A DNA stretch of 64,000 nt from Acidimicrobiales bacterium (GTDB lineage: Bacteria > Actinomycetota > Acidimicrobiia > Acidimicrobiales > Acidimicrobilacustridaceae): the NCBI GenBank assembly GCA_018401565.1, contig JAGYKS010000029.1, positions 1 through 64,000 on the forward strand, given 5' to 3'. Shown here piece by piece: positions 17,592-24,118 of the stretch. The position numbers and the translations under genes were made by a program. The notes under the pieces were generated by a model. The model searched no databases. It was not told the DNA's origin and saw nothing but the letters and a program-made list of their open reading frames with translations. How positions within the stretch are numbered: the first letter of the stretch is position 1; each line of letters opens with the position of its first letter.

Positions 17592-17626
17592 GCTGTGCGA
17601 GGGCCTGTGGTCCGAAACCGGTGCGG

Positions 17627-17632
17627 TAGGGT
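17627..17632 (+). promoter_or_regulatory. -10 element of the HAD gene
   Basis: CGGTAGGGT context; TAGGGT ends 9 nt before the GTG at 17642. Confidence 0.5.
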
Positions 17633-17641
17633 CACACGCCT

Positions 17642-18247
17642 GTGGCCAGTTCGGACCGACCTCCCGTGAGCCCTGTCGCACCCTCGGTCGTGGTGTTCGA
17701 CCTCGACGGCACGTTGCTTGATTCCGACGCACCGCTACTCGACGCATTCGTGTCGCTCGGGGTGCCCGCCGAGTCGGTGACCTGGGGTCATGTGGTCGCT
17801 GATGAATGCAACCGGCTCGGCATCGATCTGCAGGACTATCTCGACGCCTACGACCTCACAGCGGCCCAGCCCTACGACGGGGCGGGAGACCTTGTGGCAA
17901 GCCTTGACCGGTGGGCGGTGGTATCAAACAAGCACCCCCGCCTGGGGCACCGCGAGCTGCAGCGTCTTGGATGGAACCCCGAAGTGGCGATGTTCTCCGA
18001 CGTGTTCGACGGACCCAAACAGCTCGGCCCTGCCCTGCTGGCGCTCGGCCTGTCCGCTGATGACGTGGTCTTCATTGGGGATACGCCCCACGACCGTGCG
18101 TGCGCTCAGGCGGTGGGGGCGAGATTCGCGTGGGCCGGATGGAATCCGAGGACCCAACCCAATACCGATGATCTGGTGCTCACCCATCCGAGTCAGGTCC
18201 TGGAGCTCGTGACTCCAGCTGAAGGGCCGGTCGCCAGCGTCGACTAG
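17642..18247 (+). CDS. HAD-superfamily phosphatase
   Basis: 201 residues. Motif I VVFDLDGTLLDSD carries the nucleophile Asp and the acid/base Asp. Motif II is VVSNKHPRLG (Ser and the following Lys in motif III position), and motif IV is FIGDTPHDRACA. The cap is a small helical insertion between motifs I and II, as in phosphoglycolate phosphatase-like enzymes, though shorter. GTG start; the next in-frame starts would remove part of a disordered N-terminus. Its TAG stop overlaps the stop of the convergent reverse-strand gene in the shared CTAG. Confidence 0.85.
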   Translation: MASSDRPPVSPVAPSVVVFDLDGTLLDSDAPLLDAFVSLGVPAESVTWGHVVADECNRLGIDLQDYLDAYDLTAAQPYDGAGDLVASLDRWAVVSNKHPRLGHRELQRLGWNPEVAMFSDVFDGPKQLGPALLALGLSADDVVFIGDTPHDRACAQAVGARFAWAGWNPRTQPNTDDLVLTHPSQVLELVTPAEGPVASVD

Positions 18248-19829
18248 CTGGTGGCAGTCTCGCCAGCGTCGGGAGTGCTGTCCGCAGGCTCAGCAGTGGC
18301 CGGCTCAGCAGTGATGGGCGATGCGACTGGGAGCGGAGGGGGAGGTGGCACCCGGGTGCCACCGGACTGGGCAGTGGAGGACTCGGGGCCTGAGGGGCGC
18401 CCTGAGGCTGGGGCTCCAGGGGAGGCCGACCTGCGGCCCGACGGCCCGCGTGTGCCTGCACCCTGACCGCCGGCACCCCGACCGCCTGCACCCTGACCGC
18501 CGGCACCCGTCCAGGTGCTCGCCGCTGGGGTGGAGCGGGCTCCACACCAAACGCAGCGGCAATCTGGGGGATCCGATCGCCGAGACGCTTGACCGCCTCG
18601 ATGAGCGCCGGAGACGGTGACGACGGCACCTCAGCGGGAACAGGCTGGGCCCGCACTGGCGAAAAGGCCAACGCATCGAGCACGGCGGCATAACGGTCCG
18701 ACGGAGTGTCGGGCAGGAGTTGTGCCACCACCAGCTCGGTGAGCTTGGCTGCAAGGGGAGGGGGCAGCGGGATGCCTGCTTTGGGAGGTCGCGAACTGAG
18801 TCGCAATGCCGCCACAGCCCGGCCCTCGTCGACCAACACGCCCAGCTCCTCGAGCCAGGTCCGGTGTTCCGCCTCCACCCGGGTGGCGAGAGCGACACGG
18901 AGCTGCTCGGCGGTCTCACGTGTCTGTTCGTGGCGTGCCACGCCCTCGGCGGCCACGACCACTGAACGCAGGTCACGCAGGTCCACATCGCCGGACTGGG
19001 CCAGGGCGGCCTCGGCACGGTCTTGCCACTCGGCCAGACGGGCGTGGGGAGCGAGCTTTTCGGCCACGTCGATCACGGGTCCTGGAGTCACCGCCGGGAT
19101 GCCCTGGGCCTGGGCCGCCTTGCGCTGGATGTCGAGGGTTTCACGAACGAGCGGAACGCCCCCACGCAACACAAGCTCCGCCAACGGACGCTGTTCGGCG
19201 GGCAACTGGTTGATGAGCGCCTGACGGTGGCTACGACCGGCCCGCAGCCGCTTGGCCCTGGGCTTGGCCGGAGGTCCGGGTCGGTCATTGCGCCGCTCGG
19301 GGCGGTCGGGACGGTCCGACGGGCGTCGGTCGGACGGGCGTCGGTCCGACGGGCCGCGGTCAGCGCCAGTGCGGCCGCCACGTCCATCTGCGCCGCGTGC
19401 ATCGCCGTCACGCCTCGGGCCTGCGCCGGTGCGTGGACCGCCGGGTCCACCCCTGCGGTCTCCACCGGGACCACGCTCACCGCGCTCACGCCGGCCACCA
19501 CGATCTTTCCCGTCGAAGTCGGCGAAGTCCTTCTTTTTCCCGCCCCGGGCGAGCTGGGCGGTGACGCCGGCTTCCTCGCTGCGGCTGCCCACAATCTCAA
19601 TGCGTTCAGGCTCGGAGCGACCCTTCTTTTTCGGGGGTGTCACCGCGATGATGACGATGCCCTCAAGTTCAGCCTCAGCCTCAGCGCGCAAGACGTCGCC
19701 AACCTTCACCTCCGACGGCAGGAGGGCGCCGTCCACGACGCCCTTGGGCTGACGGGCCCCGGCGGCACGCCACGTCCAGGTGCCGTCACCCCGTTCACTT
19801 GTGAGTTCGACGTCGATGCGGTGCGACAT
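18244..19829 (-). CDS. Hypothetical RG-rich protein (frame break near the C-terminus)
   Basis: About 528 residues. Residues 1-65 form a conserved-looking domain (MSHRIDVELTSERGDGTWTWR, EVKVGDVLRAEAEAELEG). Residues 95-195 are Arg/Gly/Asp/Pro-rich with PSDRR repeats. A helical domain follows (about 195-425, with RSHRQALINQLPAEQRPLAELV and TWLEELGVLVDEGRAVAALR). The frame breaks near 18506-18509: adding one C there continues RRAPGRGAGGQGAGGRG and ends PDAGETATS at 18244-18246. Read as is, the tail becomes an unlikely peptide overlapping the HAD gene. The RG-rich part suggests RNA binding; function unknown. Confidence 0.7.
19318..19358 (-). repeat. Coding repeat (PSDRR units)
   Basis: A 12- to 15-base unit (GACGGGCGTCGGTC on the + strand) repeats about three times and encodes PSDRRPSDRRPSDR in the RG-rich protein. 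Confidence 0.7.
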
Positions 19830-19838
19830 AGGGCTGCC

Positions 19839-19844
19839 AACCTA
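19839..19844 (-). promoter_or_regulatory. -10 element of the RG-rich protein gene
   Basis: Reverse-strand CGGTAGGTT context; TAGGTT lies 9 nt before ATG 19829. Confidence 0.5.
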
Positions 19845-19898
19845 CCGGTTCCGGTCGACGGGGGGCGAATGACCCCACGTTGACGGTGCGTGGGGCGC

Positions 19899-20060
19899 TC
19901 AGGTAGCGACGACGGCGACCACCGCAATCAGCAGTGCCACGGCCAGAATCACGAGCTCCCACCGCCGCAAGCGGGACCCGGCGCGGCGGTCTCCGAGACC
20001 GGGGCGGTCGGGCTGCTGGTGGTCGTCGGCGTGACCACGGGAACCGGAATCGTCAGCCAT
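19899..20060 (-). CDS. Small C-terminally anchored membrane protein
   Basis: 53 residues from ATG 20060: a polar, charged N-terminus (MADDSGSRGHADDHQQPD) and one hydrophobic helix at the end (WELVILAVALLIAVVAVVAT), preceded by RRAGSRLRR, so probably inserted with the N-terminus in the cytoplasm. It lies between two well-supported genes. No family recognised; coding status rests on the clear membrane segment. Confidence 0.5.
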   Translation of the reverse strand: MADDSGSRGHADDHQQPDRPGLGDRRAGSRLRRWELVILAVALLIAVVAVVAT

Positions 20061-20156
20061 GGACGAAGCGTACCGGCAGTCTGCGGTGCGCCTGGTGGTC
20101 ACCGGTCGCCACCCGCCGCCCACTAACGCACCCCACAACGGACCCGCCACAGTCCC

Positions 20157-20162
20157 TAAGGT
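20157..20162 (+). promoter_or_regulatory. -10 element upstream of 20169
   Basis: TAAGGT ends 6 nt before ATG 20169. Confidence 0.5.
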
Positions 20163-20168
20163 GGTCGC

Positions 20169-20618
20169 ATGCATGACGATGTCGCTGGTGACGATGTGGG
20201 GGCGTTTCGTCACGGGGCCGTTGAGGTCGTGTCAACCGGAATGATCATCGATCCTGACGACGCTGCCACGGTGGCGGCCATGGTGCTCGACACCACCAGC
20301 CGGCCTGATGTGGCCGACCTCACCCGGGTTCATGCCACCGAGGGAATCGGCGACGTGCGATGCGGGCTGGGCGTCTACGACATCGGTCCATCCGACGGCT
20401 GGTTGGTTCGCCTCGAGGTGTCGGTCGATCACCCCGTGCATTGTCGTTTCCACACCGTGGTGGACTGGATCGGGCACCGGGAGTGGCTGGGAACGATCGT
20501 TGACGGGGGAGCGGTGGCCATTGGCACCGGAGACGACGATGGAACCTGGTTGCGGCTGAACGTGGACCCTGAGCTGGTCAGTCCGGTTCTGGAGATGCTC
20601 GATCGAAGGGCATCGTGA
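20169..20618 (+). CDS. Hypothetical protein coupled to panE
   Basis: 149 residues, acidic, no membrane helix or signal peptide. It contains a pattern of short beta-like segments (GMIIDPDDAATVAAMVLD, GWLVRLEVSVDHPVHCRFHTVVDW, LGTIVDGGAVAIGTG). I do not recognise the family. It starts at ATG 20169 with a leaderless-type -10. Its TGA overlaps the panE GTG by three bases, so both are probably translated together. Confidence 0.62.
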   Translation: MHDDVAGDDVGAFRHGAVEVVSTGMIIDPDDAATVAAMVLDTTSRPDVADLTRVHATEGIGDVRCGLGVYDIGPSDGWLVRLEVSVDHPVHCRFHTVVDWIGHREWLGTIVDGGAVAIGTGDDDGTWLRLNVDPELVSPVLEMLDRRAS

Positions 20619-21493
20619 ACCCGAGGATCGCAACGGTCGGGGTCGGGGCCGTAGCCGGGTACTTCACCGCCCAGCTCCTTGCAGCAGGCCACGACGTGAC
20701 GTGCTGCGTGCGCACGCCGTTCACCGACTTGATGGTCCACACCGGGGGAGACGTGCTGCACACCACACCCGATGTGGTGACCGACCCCTCTGCACTTCCC
20801 GATACGAAGGCGGACTGGGTGTTGGTGGGGGTGAAGGTCCACCAGACCGCTGGAGCCGCTGCATGGTTCGACGCCCTGTGCGGCCCTGACACCGTGGTGG
20901 TGGCGCTTCAAAACGGCATCGAGGCGGTCGAGCGCCTCACACCGTTGGTTCACGGCGCGGAGGTGCTTCCCGCCGTTGTCTACTGCGGCGCCGAGCTGGT
21001 GGCTCCCGGCGAAGTTGTTCATCGCACCAACCGCACCCTGGTGATTCCCGACCAGCCCGGTGCAGCTGGGTTCGCGTCACTGTTCGGCCAGAGCGATGCT
21101 CGAGTCGATGTACGAGCCGACTGGGCAACCGCAGCATGGGAAAAGCTGTGCGGCAACGCCATGGCCAACGGGGTCACTGCGCTTACCGGCCAGCGAAGCC
21201 CGGTGTTTGGCCGCCCTGAGGCAGCCAGGGCAGCCCTGGCCATTGCCAGCGAGGTTCGGGCGGTGGCCCTGGCCCACGGCATCACCGTCTCCGCCGAGTT
21301 GCCCGGTCTGGTGGTGGATGCCCTGGCTGGAGGTCCTGCCGACGGTGGCACCTCCATGTTGTATGACCGCATGGCCGGGCGCCCGCTCGAGCACGACGCA
21401 ATCTACGGAGCCGTCGTGCGGGCAGGAGCCAAAGTGGCTGTGCCCACTCCGGTGTGCCAGCTGTTCGACGATCTGCTGGCCTGCACGGTCTGA
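20615..21493 (+). CDS. panE: Ketopantoate reductase family protein (PanE/ApbA)
   Basis: NADPH-dependent reductase that converts 2-dehydropantoate to pantoate in coenzyme A synthesis. The Rossmann motif is VGVGAVAGYFTAQLLAAGHDV (GxGAVxG). VALQNGIEAVERL and the C-terminal helical domain with AWEKLCGNAMANGVTAL (Lys and Asn where catalytic residues lie) are typical. 292 residues. GTG start overlaps the previous stop. Related family members act on other substrates, so the specific role is likely but not proven; no panB or panC nearby. Confidence 0.82.
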   Translation: MNPRIATVGVGAVAGYFTAQLLAAGHDVTCCVRTPFTDLMVHTGGDVLHTTPDVVTDPSALPDTKADWVLVGVKVHQTAGAAAWFDALCGPDTVVVALQNGIEAVERLTPLVHGAEVLPAVVYCGAELVAPGEVVHRTNRTLVIPDQPGAAGFASLFGQSDARVDVRADWATAAWEKLCGNAMANGVTALTGQRSPVFGRPEAARAALAIASEVRAVALAHGITVSAELPGLVVDALAGGPADGGTSMLYDRMAGRPLEHDAIYGAVVRAGAKVAVPTPVCQLFDDLLACTV

Positions 21494-21652
21494 CGGGGTG
21501 CACCACCCAATGGCTGGCCTTGCCCCGTGCCTTCGTTGGCGTGATCGGGTGGAACGGGCGGAAGACGTGTCTTGGTTTGCCTATCCGCCGCCGATAATCC
21601 TCGTTCTGTAAAGTAAAGGTCGGAGTTCGCCGACAACGCCGCAGCCGACGGC
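21494..21652. other. Intergenic stretch between panE and the zinc-finger gene
   Basis: 159 bp between convergent genes. It is locally AT-richer around 21570-21625. I see no gene and no clear hairpin. Confidence 0.4.
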
Positions 21653-22081
21653 TCACGACGGGATCGGGCCACCTGCAGCGCGTGGCTCCAGCCAAAGCCC
21701 GGCCAACGGACGGGCGTTGTCCATGACCCACTCCAGTGCCAGCCGGCCTTCCCGTGGGTCGTCGGCCGCACCGGCGAGATCCCGGTCGACGTCTTCAAGC
21801 GCCGCCGCAAGGCAGTACAACGCCCCGGCGAGTTCGTCCAGGCCTGCCCGGGACACCACGACGTCATCAGCAGCCAGCTCGAGTGCGCCGGACTGACGCC
21901 GGGCGACGTACGCCTGCTGGCGACACCCCTGACGGCAGTAGCTGCGTCGCCGACCTGGCCCAGAAGGCTGGGCGATCGGTCGGCGGCACCAAAGGCAACG
22001 CTCATCTGGCGCTTGATGGCCCCGGCGAGGGTCGGGGCCCACCACAGCCCCGCCACCGTCCCTATCGGGCAATTTCGTCAC
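21653..22081 (-). CDS. Hypothetical protein with a Cys-rich zinc-finger motif
   Basis: 142 residues. Near residues 29-62 it has CLWCRRPI then GRRRSYCRQGCRQQAYVARR, a CxxC...CxxxC type zinc-binding knuckle seen in many small actinobacterial proteins. The remaining part is helical (LELAADDVVVSRAGLDELAGAL, WVMDNARPLAG). Function unknown; DNA or protein binding is plausible. GTG start at 22081 is supported by a TAATAT -10 six bases upstream, so it has its own promoter although it follows the secreted protein gene by 38 bp. Confidence 0.65.
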   Translation of the reverse strand: MTKLPDRDGGGAVVGPDPRRGHQAPDERCLWCRRPIAQPSGPGRRRSYCRQGCRQQAYVARRQSGALELAADDVVVSRAGLDELAGALYCLAAALEDVDRDLAGAADDPREGRLALEWVMDNARPLAGLWLEPRAAGGPIPS

Positions 22082-22087
22082 GTGACG

Positions 22088-22093
22088 ATATTA
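22088..22093 (-). promoter_or_regulatory. -10 element of the zinc-finger gene
   Basis: Reverse-strand TAATAT, 6 nt before GTG 22081; among the closest to consensus in the window. Confidence 0.6.
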
Positions 22094-22119
22094 GCGCACG
22101 TAGCGTGCTCCCGTGGGCC

Positions 22120-23418
22120 TCAGCCCGTGAACTTCGGGGTGGCCGTCGATGCCGTGACCGGCACAGGCGTCGTTGCTGGCGCAGCGGGCGCTACTGCTGG
22201 ATCAACGGGCGTCACCGGAACCATGGGGGCTGCAACTGGCCACACGGCGCTGTGTCGGTTTCGAATGTGACCGGCTGTAGGGGGAACGACACCAGAGCCA
22301 GGCCGTACACGCCCTGACGGGTGGCGAACTGATCGGGTCCACCGTCGCTGTAGATGCTGGTGAGGGCGCCGGCATCGGCCTCGTCGCAGGGAATCTGCTG
22401 TGAGGCCAACCACGTCACCGGGTCCACGCCGTCTTGCACCCATCGCCCGGCGGTGGGGTCCTCCCCGCCGACACGATGGCGGCAACGACCAGCGACGTGG
22501 AGTTCGGGACGGCGTCGCCTCCGCCATACCAGGCAAAGCCACCACTGGGCTCCTGCCACCGGGCCAGGAAGTTGAGGCCGCCAGCTACCTCGTCTGGATA
22601 GGTCTGCAACGCTGCAAGTGCCATCACGGCCAACGACGTGGAGTCGTTGTCAGCTCCGGAGAAGTTGTTGGGGTCAGGGGCGGTACACGGGTCGGCGATG
22701 TCGCGGTAGGCCATCCAGCCGCCATCGGCGAGGGGGTCACCGGGTCCGGCAGCACAGCGCTGGTCGACAAGCCATGTCACTGCTGTCGCAGGTGGTGTCT
22801 GGCCCGCCGACACCAGTCCGAGGATTGCCAACGACTGGCGGAACACACCGTCGTAGGTTGGGTCGAGCTCGCCGAACAGGCCCGGCTCCCGGCACCCAAT
22901 GTGGACGTCAGTGCAGCCAACAAATCGACACCGCCGAAGCTGCCGGGATCGATGCCGGTTGCCCCGGCAAGCATCAGCAACACACCAATGGTGCCGGGTC
23001 CGCTGGGTCCACCGTCAGGGGCGACGATCTCGTCGACATTGGCCACAATCCAGCCCATGGCCCGGTCAAAGGCAGCCTGGTCCACACCCGTGGCAGCCAG
23101 TGACAGTGCGATGTCGAGCGTCGAGCTGACGTCGACCTGCCCTGCTGAAAAGGGGCTGGTGGCCGTGCCATCGGGCCCCACCTGGCTGGCCAGCCATAGC
23201 GCGGCGTTGCGGGCCGGAATGCTTGAGGTCGGTGTCGGTGTGGCCGATGCGATCGGGGCCACTCCAAGACCCGTGGTCACCATGGCGACCACGGCGACCA
23301 CAGCCACCACGATGCGCACGGAAACCGAACGGGCACGGGCCGAACGGGCGCGAGCTGAACGGGCACGGGCTGAACGGGCAGGGATGACCGATGAACGGTC
23401 TGGACGGGAACTTGTCAC
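22120..23418 (-). CDS. Secreted alpha/alpha-barrel protein (terpene-cyclase/transcobalamin-like fold), three frame breaks
   Basis: About 433 residues. A basic N-terminus with ARSAR repeats precedes a signal peptide (VRIVVAVVAVVAMVTTGLG, then PIASA). The mature part has repeated helical motifs typical of alpha/alpha barrels: NAALWLASQV, STLDIALSLAATG, DGGWMAYRD, NDSTSLAVMALAAL, GGFAWYGGGD, ATRQGVYGLALVSF. The C-terminus is Pro/Ala/Thr-rich (VTPVDPAVAPAAPATTP) and ends TPKFTG. Frame breaks at about 22888 (lost C), 22460 and 22225-22229 (C5 run lost one C); correction gives one continuous protein. A cobalamin riboswitch lies upstream. Vitamin B12 carriers (transcobalamin, intrinsic factor) use this barrel, so extracellular B12 binding is the main hypothesis. 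Confidence 0.75.
23320..23385 (-). repeat. Coding tandem repeat (ARSAR units) in the signal-peptide region
   Basis: About four 15- to 18-base units (GAACGGGCACGGGC on the + strand) encode repeated ARSAR before the signal-peptide hydrophobic core. Confidence 0.7.
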
Positions 23419-23421
23419 GTT

Positions 23422-23457
23422 GGGGTTCTCCTCTCGGTGGGTGGGCCGGAGAACCCC
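23422..23457 (-). promoter_or_regulatory. Ribosome-binding-site sequestering hairpin
   Basis: GGGGTTCTCC (23422-23431) and GGAGAACCCC (23448-23457) form a perfect 10-bp stem. On the reverse strand the 3' arm overlaps the GAGAGGAG ribosome-binding site of the GTG at 23418. It looks like the translational switch of the B12 riboswitch. Confidence 0.75.
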
Positions 23458-23464
23458 GTCTGCA

Positions 23465-23497
23465 CACCCTGGCAAGCCCTCAGGGGGCGACAGGGTG
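23465..23497 (-). promoter_or_regulatory. Hairpin in the riboswitch expression platform
   Basis: CACCCTG (23465-23471) pairs with CAGGGTG (23491-23497), between the aptamer and the ribosome-binding-site hairpin. An alternative or antiterminator stem in the platform. Confidence 0.45.
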
Positions 23498-23515
23498 GGC
23501 GTGACGACATTCGCT

Positions 23516-23666
23516 GGCTCATCCCGCTTTCCACGACGGGTGTGATTGAGCCATGCCTCCGAACAGGCATTCCGACTCGCCGGATTCCAGGGCATGCCCT
23601 GGCTCCGGCCTACGGCTGCGGGACAGCGCCGGACTTTGACCGGCTTCCCCCGCACGGAGGCAATGG
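23516..23666 (-). ncRNA. Cobalamin (B12) riboswitch
   Basis: On the reverse strand the conserved core GGGGAAGCCGGUCAAAGUCCGG, then GCUGUCCCGCAGCCGUAGG, then GAGCCAGGGC and the B12-box-like GAGUCGGAAUGCCUG appear in order. The ends are closed by CCAUUGCCUCCG (from 23666) pairing with CGGAGGCAUGG (to 23551). A further stem GGCUCA/UGAGCC spans 23516-23552. It controls the downstream secreted protein, probably by hiding its ribosome-binding site when B12 is bound. Confidence 0.88.
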
Positions 23667-23805
23667 AATTTCCTAGCTCGCTAACCCAACCACAGTTCGG
23701 TGGATGGCGCAACAACCCTGCTGCGCCCCTGTGATCTGATCCATTGCGCCCACCCTGCGTGCGGGTTCAGGGCCCCAGAACCACCCCTCACCGATGCTGA
23801 GCAGG

Positions 23806-23811
23806 TAGGGT
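23806..23811 (+). promoter_or_regulatory. -10 element of gcvP
   Basis: CAGGTAGGGT context; TAGGGT puts transcription start about 20 nt before the glycine riboswitch. Confidence 0.5.
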
Positions 23812-23836
23812 CACAGTCACAACCAAAGCCAGCCAC

Positions 23837-24042
23837 CACCTGCGGGAGAGTCCGACACAGTCGTCGGGCGCCGAAGGAGCAACCGCCCCGGAATCTCTCA
23901 GGCTTCCGTACCGCAGGTGCAGGCAACGCTGGAGAGTGGTGTCGGCAACAGTCATGTTGCCGGTACCCACCGACGGGGAAACCCGCCCGAACCGCCCCCC
24001 GGGGTGGCCAGGGCGGCGAAGCTCTCAGGTCCAACGACAGCG
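23837..24042 (+). ncRNA. Tandem glycine riboswitch
   Basis: Two glycine aptamers in series. Aptamer 1 (23837-23919) is closed by CACCTGCGG/CCGCAGGTG and has GGGAGAGUCC, GCCGAAGGAGCAA and CUCUCAGGC. Aptamer 2 (about 23926-24042) has GCUGGAGAG, CCCGCCCGA, GGCGAAGCUCUCAGG and CAACGACAGC. It sits about 77 nt before gcvP. Known examples turn on glycine cleavage genes when glycine is abundant. Confidence 0.92.
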
Positions 24043-24118
24043 GGGGGCAGCACACTCGACGATCGCGCCGCGGTCAACGTTCGTGTCACCTGTGCGCCCG
24101 ACCCCGAAAAGGACCACC

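Noticed and set aside
22400-23545. Forward open frame (381 codons) opposite the secreted protein
   Set aside because: Antisense to a gene with signal peptide and riboswitch leader. Low-complexity translation without domains.
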